Source of the DNA: Blastococcus sp. LR1
GTDB lineage: Bacteria > Actinomycetota > Actinomycetes > Mycobacteriales > Geodermatophilaceae
Assembly: GCF_020166105.1 (NCBI RefSeq)
Contig: NZ_JAIUJY010000002.1
Coordinates: 248,001-312,000 of the forward strand
Direction: 5' to 3'
DNA: 64,000 nucleotides
Shown in pieces: positions 6,714 through 15,094 of the stretch; position 1 is the first letter of the stretch, and each line of letters starts with the position of its first letter. Under the pieces are notes generated by a model, which was not told the DNA's origin, made no database searches, and worked only from the letters and a program-made list of their open reading frames with translations. The position numbers were made by a program, and so were the translations under genes.

Positions 6714-7606
6714 CAGCGCAGGTAGTCCAGCAGCGAGGGCGTGATGGCCTTCGCGGTCGCCGCCAGGGCGGCCTCGTAGCCGGTCTGCTGCATCTGCATC
6801 CGCATGATCGTGTTGGGCAGGTCGATGTTCTCGACCTCCGCCAGCTGCGAGTCCAGCGAGATGGACATGTCGAAGTTGATCTGCGACTCGCGGTCCATCC
6901 GCGCCCCGCGGGCACCGATGTCGGCGACCGACGACTGCATGTTCTTCATGACGACGTCGAGGTCCGCGAGGTCCGTCTCGAGCGCCGCGGTGTCAGCGGG
7001 AACAGCGGCGAGGTTCTTGGCGATCCGGTCGACGACGGCGAACAGGCCCGCCTCGTCGGAGCCGAACGCCTCGCGCCCGGTGAGGTCCACCCGGATCGAC
7101 TCGGTGTTCGACACCCGCCGCTCCACCGGGGAGCCCTCGACGCCCTGGAAGGCACCGGTCTCGACGTCGTAGGCCCGCTGCCCCATCGTGATGCCGCCGA
7201 AGAGCGGGCGGCCGGCGACAGCGGTGTTCGCCAGGCCGAGCAGGCTCTGCCGCAGGCTCGCGGTCTCGGTGGCCAGCGCCTTGCGGCTGGACTCCGACAT
7301 CGCGCCGTCGTTGGAGCCCTGGACCGTGAGTTCGCGGACCTTGCGGGTGACGTCGAGCATCTGGCGCAGCGTCGAGTCGGTCTGGTTGAGCCAGCTCTGC
7401 CCGTCAGAGATGTTGCGGGCGAACTGCTCCGTCGAGTCCTGGTCGGCCCGCGTCTGCATCGCGCGGTTCGTGCCGGTCGGCGAGTCCGACGGGGCGCTGA
7501 GCATGCGCCCCGAGGTGAGCTGCTCCTGGAGCCTGCTGAAGGCGTCCAGGTTCCGGTTGAGTCCCTGGAGGCTGGTGAGGGCGACGGCGCGCTGGGTGAT
7601 CCGCAT
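6713..7606 (-). CDS. flgL: FlgL, hook-filament junction protein (HAP3)
   Basis: 297 aa, a normal length. The N-terminal coiled-coil (MRITQRAVALTSLQGLNRNL, then RLQEQLTSGRMLSAPSDSPT) and the C-terminal helix (LPNTIMRMQMQQTGYEAALA) are the flagellin-like ends shared by FlgL and flagellin. The protein forms the upper of the two junction layers between hook and filament and is exported by the flagellar type III apparatus. It sits 5 bases after flgK and overlaps fliW. Confidence 0.93.
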   Translation of the reverse strand: MRITQRAVALTSLQGLNRNLDAFSRLQEQLTSGRMLSAPSDSPTGTNRAMQTRADQDSTEQFARNISDGQSWLNQTDSTLRQMLDVTRKVRELTVQGSNDGAMSESSRKALATETASLRQSLLGLANTAVAGRPLFGGITMGQRAYDVETGAFQGVEGSPVERRVSNTESIRVDLTGREAFGSDEAGLFAVVDRIAKNLAAVPADTAALETDLADLDVVMKNMQSSVADIGARGARMDRESQINFDMSISLDSQLAEVENIDLPNTIMRMQMQQTGYEAALAATAKAITPSLLDYLR

Positions 7607-7611
7607 TCAGA

Positions 7612-9012
7612 TCAGCGCCCCACGAGCCCGGTGCGGTTGATCAGCACGTCGAGCGCCTCGTCGAGCGCGGTGACCATGCGGCCCGCGGCCGCGTAGGCCT
7701 GCTGGTACGAGAGCATGTTCGTGAGCTCCTCGTCGAGGTTGACGCCCGCGACGGACTCCCGCGCGGCGTCGATCGTGGTCGTGATGCTGGTCTGGATGTC
7801 GAGGTTGCGCTGGGACACCGCGGACTGGACGCCGAGCTCGACGATCATCTTGCGGTAGCCGGTGTCGATGCCGTTCGGCGCCTTGGCCAGCTGGGCGATC
7901 CGGTCGGCGTTGCCCCGGTCCAGGTTCGCCGCGCCCGGGACGCCCGAGGCCGCGAGGCGGTCGGTGTCGGTGATCATGACCTTGATGTTGGTCGCGGTGA
8001 CCTTGCTGCCGTCGGGGCTGCCGAGCAGCGGCCCGCCCTTGACGCCGGTGAGGTCGTACCCCTCGCCGTGTGCGGCGTTGAGCGTCTCCGACAGGTTGAA
8101 CGCCATCTCGTCGAGCTGGCCGCGGTAACCGGGCAGGATCGTGTTCAGGGTGTTCACCTGGCCGGCAGCCGTGCCACCCACTCGGACGCTGAAGTTGCCG
8201 ATCGCGGTGGCGATGCGCAGCGGGTCGCTCCCGGTCCCGTCCGGGTCGTTGGTGCCGACGAGCGCGAACTTCGTCGGGGTGCCCCCGGAGACCAGGCTCA
8301 TCCCGCCGACCGCCACGTCCAGGACGCCGTCCTTGCCCTGGCGCACGGTGGCGCCGACGTGGTCGGCGAGCTTCATGACCAGCACGTCGCGCTGGTCGGA
8401 GAGGTCGTTGGCCGGCAGGCCGCTCTGCGTGGCCCGCTGGATGGCGATGTTGAGCTGGGCGATGTTCTCCGCCGCGGCGTTCACGTCGTCCACCAGCACG
8501 GAGAGGTTGTTGCGCGTCTGGTCCCACTGCCCGGTGAGCTGCTCCTGGGCGAAGTGCATACCGCCGACCAGGGTCTCCATGCGCTTGAGGACCTGGCCGC
8601 GCGCCGCCGGCTCGGACGGGCTGTTGGCGACGTCCTGCCAGCCGTTCCACATCTCCGTCAGCATCTTCTGCATGCCCGTGTTGCCGGGCTCGCGGAAGGC
8701 CTGCTCGACCAGCTCGTAGGCGTCGGTCTCGGCGACGAGCTGACCCAGGTTGGCGTGCTCGGTGTGCCCGCGCCCCTCGAGAAAGGCGTCGCGGATGCGC
8801 ATGACGTCGTCGGCGTTGACGCCCTGGCCGATGCCCGAGGACGTCGAAAAGAAGGCCGGCACGCTGCTGCCGCCGATGGCCGCCAGGTCGACCCGCTGCC
8901 GGGAGTAGCCCTCGGTGTTGACGTTGGCGATGTTCTGACCGGTGACGTCGAGGCCGCGCCGGTTCGCCCACAGCGCGGTGGTGGCGGCGTTCAGGCCGGA
9001 GAAGGTGCTCAT
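7612..9012 (-). CDS. flgK: FlgK, hook-filament junction protein (HAP1)
   Basis: 466 aa. The N-terminus (STFSGLNAATTALWANRRGL; VTGQNIANVNTEGYSRQRVD) is the classic FlgK/rod-hook family motif, and the C-terminus (VNLDEELTNMLSYQQAYAAA) is the FlgK coiled-coil signature. Upstream, the ATG at 9012 overlaps the flgN stop by 4 bases, fitting the role of FlgN as the export chaperone of FlgK/FlgL. At its 3' end flgL follows after 5 bases. Confidence 0.95.
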   Translation of the reverse strand: MSTFSGLNAATTALWANRRGLDVTGQNIANVNTEGYSRQRVDLAAIGGSSVPAFFSTSSGIGQGVNADDVMRIRDAFLEGRGHTEHANLGQLVAETDAYELVEQAFREPGNTGMQKMLTEMWNGWQDVANSPSEPAARGQVLKRMETLVGGMHFAQEQLTGQWDQTRNNLSVLVDDVNAAAENIAQLNIAIQRATQSGLPANDLSDQRDVLVMKLADHVGATVRQGKDGVLDVAVGGMSLVSGGTPTKFALVGTNDPDGTGSDPLRIATAIGNFSVRVGGTAAGQVNTLNTILPGYRGQLDEMAFNLSETLNAAHGEGYDLTGVKGGPLLGSPDGSKVTATNIKVMITDTDRLAASGVPGAANLDRGNADRIAQLAKAPNGIDTGYRKMIVELGVQSAVSQRNLDIQTSITTTIDAARESVAGVNLDEELTNMLSYQQAYAAAGRMVTALDEALDVLINRTGLVGR

Positions 9013-9494
9013 AGGGCTCCGTCCAGGGTCACGGCGCGGTTGCTCCCGTCGGAATGCCGACCGGTCGCGCCATAGGTGCCGGCCGAGGGGGTGCGCACCT
9101 GCAGGAGGGCGTCACCGATGGCCGAGAGGCCGCTCTCGATCAGCTCGCGGTTGGCGTCGGAGAGGCTGCGAAGCTCGGTGACCAGCACCAGCAGCGCCTC
9201 GTGGTGCTTGGCGTAGAGGTCGTTCCACGGCGCGGGGGCCACCTCGGCCACCTGCCGGAGCGAGGGGTTCGACTCGATGCCCAGCTGCTGGGCCACGACC
9301 TCGGTCGCGGCGGCCCGCTCCACCTCCAGGGTGCGCAGCTGGTCGAGCACCACCTCGATCTCGTGGGCGATCCGCTGCAGCCAGCGGGTCTTGCCCGTGA
9401 GGATCAGGTACTGCTTCTCCTCTGCCTTGAACAGCAGCAGGTCCAGGAGCTCCTGCTCCCGCCACAGCAACGTCGACAGGTGCTGGTAGTCCAC
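9009..9494 (-). CDS. flgN: FlgN-type export chaperone for FlgK/FlgL
   Basis: The GTG at 9494 gives a 161-aa protein starting VDYQHLSTLLWREQELLDLL, the helical signature of actinobacterial FlgN proteins; GGAAGG lies 10 bases upstream. An ATG at 9527 (172 aa, GGGGAG upstream) is the alternative. The protein is all-helical with a disordered Ser/Gly-rich tail and has no signal peptide. FlgN binds the C-terminal helices of FlgK and FlgL in the cytoplasm and hands them to FlhA. It is the first gene of the minus-strand filament-junction operon. Confidence 0.85.
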   Translation of the reverse strand: MDYQHLSTLLWREQELLDLLLFKAEEKQYLILTGKTRWLQRIAHEIEVVLDQLRTLEVERAAATEVVAQQLGIESNPSLRQVAEVAPAPWNDLYAKHHEALLVLVTELRSLSDANRELIESGLSAIGDALLQVRTPSAGTYGATGRHSDGSNRAVTLDGAL

Positions 9495-9597
9495 GTGTCC
9501 ACCGCCTTCCGTCGTCCTGCTCGTCATCTGCGGCGGTCTCCCCTGCCCTGCACCTCGGCGACGAGGAGGGCCCGGGGTCGAACCGCCATCGGTGCTG

Positions 9598-9625
9598 CCA
9601 TCGGCACCCGTTCGGAGCAGGTCAA
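9598..9625 (-). promoter_or_regulatory. Possible sigma-28-type promoter of the flgN-csrA operon
   Basis: On the minus strand TTGAC, 15 bases, then GCCGATGG. The -10 half matches the locus consensus GCCGATGA in seven of eight positions, but the -35 half is a poor match to TCAAG. It lies about 100 bases upstream of flgN and partly overlaps the first promoter of the divergent sigma gene. Tentative. Confidence 0.4.
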
Positions 9626-9649
9626 GCCGAAGCACCCAAGTGCCGCTCA
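9622..9649 (+). promoter_or_regulatory. Sigma-28-type promoter, upstream member of a tandem pair
   Basis: TCAAG (9622-9626), exactly 15 bases, GCCGCTCA (9642-9649). The -35 half is identical to those of flagellin and flbD; the -10 half keeps the GCCG core. It directly precedes and overlaps a second promoter of the same class (9647-9674). Confidence 0.55.
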
Positions 9650-9674
9650 AGTTCCCCGCGATTTGTGCCGACGG
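9647..9674 (+). promoter_or_regulatory. Sigma-28-type promoter of the FliA-family sigma gene
   Basis: TCAAG (9647-9651), 15 bases, GCCGACGG (9667-9674). It sits about 40 bases before the GTG at 9715 chosen as the start of the sigma gene, so the gene is probably autoregulated. The -35 overlaps the -10 of the preceding copy by three bases, so the two sites could not be occupied at once. Confidence 0.65.
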
Positions 9675-9714
9675 GTGGTGCCGACCCGGCCGAGGCCCGC
9701 CGATCTATACGGAC

Positions 9715-10710
9715 GTGACCCCAGTCCGTGCCCTCGTCTCCGAGCGCCCCCTCCGTGAGCGCTCCGCACACGATCGGCCCTCGCGTGAGCGGCCCCAGAA
9801 CGGCCGGGTGCCGAACCCGGTCAAGGGGCGGACGCCGCGGGAGGTCGACGCGCTGGTGACCGAGCACCTCCCGCTCGCCGCCTTCGCCGTCAACGCGGTC
9901 GCCGCCCGCATCTCGCTGCCGAGCCACGTCAGCCGTGAGGACCTGCTGTCCTGCGCACACGTGGCCCTGGTGGAGGTGGCCAAGCGGTTCGATCCCACCG
10001 CCGGCGCATCGTTCGCCACCTACGCCCTGGCCCGCCTCCAGGGTGCGGTCCTCGACGAGCTGCGCTCCGGTGACTGGGCCAGCCGCTCGGTGCGGGCCGC
10101 CGCCCGGCGGACCGACGCCGCGGCCGACGCGCTGACCATCAGCCTCGGCCGGCCGCCGACGCGGGAGGAGCTGGCCGACAGCCTGGGCGTCGCCCGGACC
10201 GAGCTGGACCACCTGCAGGTCGACGTGCACCGCGCGGTGATGGTCAGCATCGACGCCGAGACCGGCCCCGACGGCACGAGCATCGACCTGCCCGACACCG
10301 GGGAGTCGCCGGAGCGCGCGGTGATGCGCGGCGAGCGCGCCCGCCACCTGCACGAGGCGATCCGCGCGCTGCCCGATCGGCTGGACGAGGTCATCGAGCG
10401 GAATTTCTTCGGTGATGAATCCCTGACCGACATCGCGGAGGACCTCGGGGTGACGCTCTCCCGCGTCTCGCAGATGCGAGCCCGGGCCCTGACCCTGCTG
10501 CACGCCGCGATGGGCGAGATCTGGGACGGCACTCCCGTTCCGGCGAGCGGTGGCGTCCGGGCGCGCAACCAGCAGCGCACGTACCTCGAGCGGCTCACCG
10601 GCCGGTCCGGCTCCGGGATACCGGCGATGCCGGCACCCGCGATGCCGACGGTCTCCCCCGCCCGCGCCCGCTGGGTCACCCCCGACACGGCGACCCGGCG
10701 CCCCGCCTGA
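9715..10710 (+). CDS. fliA: FliA/WhiG-type RNA polymerase sigma factor (sigma-28 family)
   Basis: About 331 aa from the GTG at 9715; a GTG at 9808 is possible and would remove an Arg/Pro-rich low-complexity leader. Region 2 (REDLLSCAHVALVEVAKRFD; ASFATYALARLQGAVLDELR), region 3 (RPPTREELADSLGVARTELD) and region 4 (DESLTDIAEDLGVTLSRVSQ) are all clear and complete. This contrasts with the drifted gene at 3993-5090. An extra Pro/Ala-rich tail of about 60 aa follows region 4. The tandem promoters before it are of the class this factor should read. No FlgM anti-sigma gene is seen nearby. Confidence 0.88.
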   Translation: MTPVRALVSERPLRERSAHDRPSRERPQNGRVPNPVKGRTPREVDALVTEHLPLAAFAVNAVAARISLPSHVSREDLLSCAHVALVEVAKRFDPTAGASFATYALARLQGAVLDELRSGDWASRSVRAAARRTDAAADALTISLGRPPTREELADSLGVARTELDHLQVDVHRAVMVSIDAETGPDGTSIDLPDTGESPERAVMRGERARHLHEAIRALPDRLDEVIERNFFGDESLTDIAEDLGVTLSRVSQMRARALTLLHAAMGEIWDGTPVPASGGVRARNQQRTYLERLTGRSGSGIPAMPAPAMPTVSPARARWVTPDTATRRPA

Positions 10711-10771
10711 TCCCCGTCCCCGTACGGCCGGACGGCTCCGGCCGGCCGGTTCCCAGAGAGGTTCCCGCTCC

Positions 10772-11845
10772 ATGAAGGTGCTCGTCATGCACGCCGGGCA
10801 GGATGCCCAGGACTACTACCGCGTCCGGGAGCCGCTCCAGGCCATCCGCGAGGGCGGGTTCGACGTCGAGATCGAGACGGTCCGCGGCATCGCGACCACC
10901 GTCCGCCCGTCGACGACCGGCGGCGAGGGCGAGGTCGTCGCGGCGGACGCGCGCGGAGCCGACGTCGTCGTCCTCCAGCTGCCCAAGACCGACGCCATGC
11001 TGCAGACCATCCGGGTGCTCCAGGCCGACGGCGTCGCCGTCGTCGTGGAGATGGACGACCTGCTCTCCGCCGTCCCGTTCGGGCACCTCGCCCACCTCGC
11101 CCTGGTCCGGAAGGGCATGGGCCGCAAGGCCTCCGAGTGCGCCCGCGCCGCCGACGTGGTCACGACGACGACGCCCGCCCTCCTGGAGGAGTACGCGCCG
11201 CACGGCCGCGGGCTCGTCGTCCCCAACGCGATCCCCCGCCGGATCGCCGAGCTCCCGCCGGCCTACGAGCGGACGCCCGAGGTCGTCACGGTCGGCTGGA
11301 CCGGCAGCGTGGTCACCCACCCCTACGACCTGCAGGAGATGGGCACCGGTCTGCAGCAGGCGCTGGCCAGCACCCGCGGGAGCAGCCGGTTCATGGTCAT
11401 CGGCCAGAAGCTGAACTCCACGCAGCTGCTCGGGCTCACCGAGGAGCCGGCCGAGCTGCCGTGGCTGGACAGCGTCGACGAGTACGCGACCGCCGTGGGC
11501 GAGAACTTCGACATCGGGATCGCCCCGCTGCGCATCGACCGCTTCAACACGTGCAAGAGCTGGCTCAAGGCACTCGAGTACTCGGCCCGCGGCGTTCCGT
11601 TCGTCCGCTCCCCCAGCGCCGAGTACGAGCGGCTCGGGCTCGGCTGGCGGGCCAAGTCGGCCAAGGACTGGAGCAAGGGCCTGTCCACGTTCATCCGGGA
11701 CCGCGACCGGCGGACCGAGAGCGCCGTCCAGGCCCGCGAGGTCGTCCTCGACCGGCACCTGACCGAGCACACCGCGGAACTGTGGGTGACCGCCTGGCGC
11801 CGGGCCGCGGACCACCGGGCCCGCAGCCTGCGCAAATACGCCTGA
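10772..11845 (+). CDS. GT-B fold glycosyltransferase beside flagellin
   Basis: 357 aa from the ATG at 10772, preceded by AGAGAGG. The sequence shows a GT-B layout: an N-terminal Rossmann half (MKVLVMHAGQDAQDYYRVRE; VVVEMDDLLS), a hinge (VVPNAIPRRI), and a GT4-like nucleotide-sugar half (VGWTGSVVTHPYDLQEM; DIGIAPLRIDRFNTCKSWLK; LEYSARGVPFV). No signal peptide or membrane segment is seen, so it acts in the cytoplasm. Its place between the flagellar sigma gene and flagellin suggests that it glycosylates flagellin before export; the sugar donor cannot be told. A role in another glycan is possible. Confidence 0.8.
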   Translation: MKVLVMHAGQDAQDYYRVREPLQAIREGGFDVEIETVRGIATTVRPSTTGGEGEVVAADARGADVVVLQLPKTDAMLQTIRVLQADGVAVVVEMDDLLSAVPFGHLAHLALVRKGMGRKASECARAADVVTTTTPALLEEYAPHGRGLVVPNAIPRRIAELPPAYERTPEVVTVGWTGSVVTHPYDLQEMGTGLQQALASTRGSSRFMVIGQKLNSTQLLGLTEEPAELPWLDSVDEYATAVGENFDIGIAPLRIDRFNTCKSWLKALEYSARGVPFVRSPSAEYERLGLGWRAKSAKDWSKGLSTFIRDRDRRTESAVQAREVVLDRHLTEHTAELWVTAWRRAADHRARSLRKYA

Positions 11846-11902
11846 CGGTCGCGGAGCCTGCCCCCGATCGGGTGGACGTCGCCAATTCGTGACCCGTTCG
11901 CC

Positions 11903-11930
11903 TCAAGTCCTCCGGCTCCCGAGCCGTAGT
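11903..11930 (+). promoter_or_regulatory. Sigma-28-type promoter of the flagellin gene
   Basis: TCAAG (11903-11907), 15 bases, GCCGTAGT (11923-11930). Transcription should start near 11937 and give a leader of about 65 bases that contains the GGA-loop hairpin and the Shine-Dalgarno sequence. Confidence 0.75.
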
Positions 11931-11944
11931 CATACCTGCACGGC

Positions 11945-11966
11945 CCCGCAGCACGGATGCAGCGGG
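11945..11966 (+). promoter_or_regulatory. Candidate CsrA-binding hairpin in the flagellin leader
   Basis: CCCGC-A-GCA-[CGGA]-TGC-A-GCGGG folds into an eight-pair stem with one A/A mismatch and places GGA in the apical loop, as high-affinity CsrA targets do. The segment GCACGGATGC resembles the CsrA consensus core. A second GGA pair is in the Shine-Dalgarno AAGGAGG (11989-11995). Two sites, one upstream and one covering the ribosome site, is the arrangement of the Bacillus subtilis hag leader. Function here is inferred. Confidence 0.55.
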
Positions 11967-12001
11967 ATCCCCCAGTACGACCCCTTCCAAGGAGGAACAT
12001 C

Positions 12002-13168
12002 ATGGGTCTGCGCGTCAACAACAACATCGCGGCGCTCAACGCTTACCGCAACCTGTCCGTCACCGACGGCCAGATGAGCAAGTCGCTCGAGAAGCTGTCC
12101 TCCGGCTTCCGCATCAACCGCGCGGCCGACGACGCCGCCGGTCTGGCCATCTCTGAGGGCCTCCGCTCCCAGATCGGTGGCCTGAAGGTCGCCGTCCGCA
12201 ACACCCAGGACGGCATCTCGGTCGTGCAGACCGCTGAAGGTGCGCTCACCGAGACGCACTCGATCCTGCAGCGCATGCGTGACCTGACCGTCCAGGCCAG
12301 CAACGACGGTGGCCTCAACGCCGACGCCAAGAAGAACATCCAGTCGGAGATCGGCCAGCTCAAGAACGAGCTGACCCGCATCTCGGACACGACGACCTTC
12401 AACGGCACGAAGCTGCTCGACGGCAACTACGCCGGCAAGTTCCAGGTCGGTGCCAACGCCGGCGAGCAGATCCAGGTCAAGATCGGGACCGCCATGGGCG
12501 CTTCCGGCCTGGGCGTCAACGGCGTGGACGTCACCTCCTCCGCGGCCGGCATCACCGCCACCACCGTGGCGGCTGTGGCCGGCTCGGCGGCGACCGTCAC
12601 CGTCGCCTCCGGCACGGTGGACCCGTCCAAGGCCGAGGACTTCGCCAAGCTCAACGGTTCCCTCACCGTGGGCGGCAAGACCCTCGACCTGTCGTCGGTC
12701 AGCTACAGCGACACGGCCGGCAGCGCTGCCCGCCTGACCGCTCTGCAGAGCGCCGTGACCAACGCCTTCGGTTCCGACGCCAGCGTCGCCATCACCGGTG
12801 GCGAGCTCGTCTTCAGTGGTGTGGCGCCGGGTGCGTCCGCCACCGCGGACGAGGTCGCCAAGGCTCAGGTCACCTTCACGCAGTCCTCCGGAGCCACCGA
12901 GGGCCTGAAGCAGATCGACGAGGCCATCAAGTCGGTCTCGACGATCCGCGCCGACCTGGGTGCACTGCAGAACCGGTTCGACCACACCATCAACAACCTC
13001 AACGTCTCGGTCGAGAACCTGACCGCGTCGGAGAGCCGCATCCGTGACGCCGACATGGCGCAGGAGATGGTCGGGTACACCCGCAACCAGATCCTGACCC
13101 AGGCCGGTACCTCGATGCTCGCGCAGGCCAACCAGGCCTCGCAGGGTGTCCTCTCGCTGCTCCGCTGA
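12002..13168 (+). CDS. fliC: Flagellin, filament protein
   Basis: 388 aa from the ATG at 12002, with a near-perfect AAGGAGG six bases upstream. The N-terminal D0/D1 region (LRVNNNIAALNAYRNLSVTD; KLSSGFRINRAADDAAGLAI) and the C-terminal region (ENLTASESRIRDADMAQEMV; LTQAGTSMLAQANQASQGVL) are highly conserved. The middle, about residues 165-290, is the variable surface domain and is rich in Ala, Thr and Ser, which could be O-glycosylated. It is followed by a strong terminator, so it is probably its own transcript with fliD partly read through. Confidence 0.97.
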   Translation: MGLRVNNNIAALNAYRNLSVTDGQMSKSLEKLSSGFRINRAADDAAGLAISEGLRSQIGGLKVAVRNTQDGISVVQTAEGALTETHSILQRMRDLTVQASNDGGLNADAKKNIQSEIGQLKNELTRISDTTTFNGTKLLDGNYAGKFQVGANAGEQIQVKIGTAMGASGLGVNGVDVTSSAAGITATTVAAVAGSAATVTVASGTVDPSKAEDFAKLNGSLTVGGKTLDLSSVSYSDTAGSAARLTALQSAVTNAFGSDASVAITGGELVFSGVAPGASATADEVAKAQVTFTQSSGATEGLKQIDEAIKSVSTIRADLGALQNRFDHTINNLNVSVENLTASESRIRDADMAQEMVGYTRNQILTQAGTSMLAQANQASQGVLSLLR

Positions 13169-13214
13169 TCCCAGCTGAGTAGCTGAGGGCGCACACACCT
13201 CAGCACCATCCCGG

Positions 13215-13249
13215 GTGAGGGGGGAGGCCGGTCCGGCCTCCCCCCTCAC
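13215..13249 (+). terminator. Hairpin after flagellin
   Basis: Perfect 17-bp inverted repeat: GTGAGGGGGGAGGCCGG, one base, CCGGCCTCCCCCCTCAC. It lies 47 bases after the flagellin stop and 36 bases before fliD. No U-tract follows, as is usual in high-GC actinobacteria. It may also protect the flagellin mRNA 3' end while allowing some fliD expression. Confidence 0.8.
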
Positions 13250-13284
13250 TCACACCCCGCCCACCCCGGACCTGGAGGAAGCGC

Positions 13285-14664
13285 ATGGCAGGCATGAGCG
13301 TCGACGGTCTGGTCTCCGGGCTGGACACCACGAACCTCATCAACCAGCTCATCAGCGCCGAGGGCGCCTCGCAGAAGGCCCTCAAGACCCGGCTCACCGC
13401 CACCGAGCAGGCCGCCTCGGCCTACCGCACGGTCAACACGACCTTCCTGGCCATCTCCGCCGCCGCCGGGAAGCTCACCCCCGACGCCCTCGTCAGCGCC
13501 CGCACCGCGTCGAGCAGCAGCTCCGCGGTCGTCGCCACCGCCACCTCGAGCGCCGTCCCCGGCAGCTCGGTGACGTTCTCCGTGCAGTCCCTCGCCAGCA
13601 CGCAGGTCAGCCTCAGTCGCGGCGTCTGGACCTCGGCAACCGCCGACGCCCGCAGCAGCACGATGGCCTGGCCGATCGAGATCCTCGACGAGAACGAGGC
13701 CTCCCTCGGCACCGTCGACATCCCGGCCGGCGCCACGCTGACCGACGCCGCGAAGGCCATCAACGACGCCGGTCACGGCCTCACCGCGTCGGTGGTGAAG
13801 CTGGGCGAGAACCGCTACACGCTGCAGCTCACCAGCACCACCGCCGGCGAGGCCGGCGGCTTCTCCATCAAGAGCCCCGGCGAGGACGACACCACCCTGG
13901 GGTCGCGTTTCGTCACGACGGCTCCCGCGCGTGACGCGGTGCTGGACCTGGGCGGCGGCGTCGTGGCCAAGTCCGCGACGAACACCTTCCCCGACCTGCT
14001 GACCGGGCTCTCCGTCACCGTGTCGAAGGCGGACCCCGAGGCCCAGGTGACCGTCGGGGTGGCCACCAACAACGACTCGGTCGCGACGAACGTGCAGAAG
14101 CTCGTCGACGCCGTCAACGCGGCCATCAACACGGTCAAGGACTACACCAACAACAGCAAGGGCAGCACGGCCGCGCTGCGGGGCGACTACTCGATCACCT
14201 CGCTGGGCAGCAAGCTGCTCGACGCCGTCTCCTTCGGCGTGGCGCCGCACGGCTCCCCCGCCCAGGCCGGGTTCCAGCTCACCAAGGACGGCCGGATCAC
14301 GTTCGACAAGGCCGTGTTCCTGACCGCCCTCAAGGACAAGCCCGAGATGGCCCAGACCCTGGTGCTCGGCAGCGCCGCCGGCACCGCGCAGGACGGGACG
14401 GCGATCCCGGCGGTCAGGGGCGTCGCCGCCCGGCTGCTGGAGGTCGCGAAGTCCGCCTCGGACGCGACCACCGGCACCCTGGGCTCGATGGCCAACGGCA
14501 AGGACTCCACGGTCAAGGACCTCAAGGCGCGCATCGAGGCCTGGGACCTGCGACTGGAGAAGCGCCGCGAGACGCTCACCAGGCAGTTCACCGCCATGGA
14601 GACGGCGCTGAGCTCGATGAAGAACCAGTCCACCTGGCTGGGCAGCCAGCTCAGCGCCCTCTGA
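13285..14664 (+). CDS. fliD: FliD, filament cap protein (HAP2)
   Basis: 459 aa; ATG at 13285 with CTGGAGGAA upstream. The N-terminus (MSVDGLVSGLDTTNLINQLI; QKALKTRLTATEQAASAYRT) is the FliD signature. The C-terminal coiled-coil (WDLRLEKRRETLTRQFTAME; MKNQSTWLGSQLSAL) closes the family pattern. FliD caps the growing filament and folds flagellin subunits at the tip. fliS and a FliT-position gene follow, matching the usual fliD-fliS-fliT order. Confidence 0.94.
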   Translation: MAGMSVDGLVSGLDTTNLINQLISAEGASQKALKTRLTATEQAASAYRTVNTTFLAISAAAGKLTPDALVSARTASSSSSAVVATATSSAVPGSSVTFSVQSLASTQVSLSRGVWTSATADARSSTMAWPIEILDENEASLGTVDIPAGATLTDAAKAINDAGHGLTASVVKLGENRYTLQLTSTTAGEAGGFSIKSPGEDDTTLGSRFVTTAPARDAVLDLGGGVVAKSATNTFPDLLTGLSVTVSKADPEAQVTVGVATNNDSVATNVQKLVDAVNAAINTVKDYTNNSKGSTAALRGDYSITSLGSKLLDAVSFGVAPHGSPAQAGFQLTKDGRITFDKAVFLTALKDKPEMAQTLVLGSAAGTAQDGTAIPAVRGVAARLLEVAKSASDATTGTLGSMANGKDSTVKDLKARIEAWDLRLEKRRETLTRQFTAMETALSSMKNQSTWLGSQLSAL

Positions 14665-14707
14665 TCCCTCTTCTCGCACCACCCCCCTCGTTCCAGGAGA
14701 TCCCACG

Positions 14708-15094
14708 ATGAGTGCCGCCTCCCTTCGCGCCCGTTACCTCGGCGACTCGGTCGCGACCGCATCCCCGCAGCAGGTGCTGGTGATGCTCTACGACCGGCTC
14801 GCACTCGACCTCGAGCGCGCGCAGCGCGCCGTCGCCACCGGCGACCGGCACGAGGCCAGCGAGCAGCTGCAGCACGCGCAGGCGATCGTCTACGAGCTGC
14901 TCTCCAGCCTCCGGGTCGACGTCTGGGACGGCGGTCCGCGTCTGGCGGCCCTCTACAACTGGCTGATCAGCGAGCTGCAGCAGGCCAACATCAAGCTCGA
15001 CGGCAACCGCATCACCTCCTGCCGCCAGGTCGTGGAGCCGCTGCGCGACGCGTGGCGCCAGGCCGCCGCGTCCCTGGCCGGCTCGGTCTCGTGA
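14708..15094 (+). CDS. fliS: FliS, flagellin export chaperone
   Basis: 128 aa, normal length. The motif ASPQQVLVMLYDRLALDLER near residue 20 and the following four-helix pattern (QLQHAQAIVYELLSSLRVDV; LAALYNWLISELQQANIKLD) are FliS hallmarks. It binds the C-terminal D0 helix of flagellin to prevent assembly in the cytoplasm. CCAGGAG precedes the ATG. The stop overlaps the next gene's GTG start. Confidence 0.94.
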   Translation: MSAASLRARYLGDSVATASPQQVLVMLYDRLALDLERAQRAVATGDRHEASEQLQHAQAIVYELLSSLRVDVWDGGPRLAALYNWLISELQQANIKLDGNRITSCRQVVEPLRDAWRQAAASLAGSVS

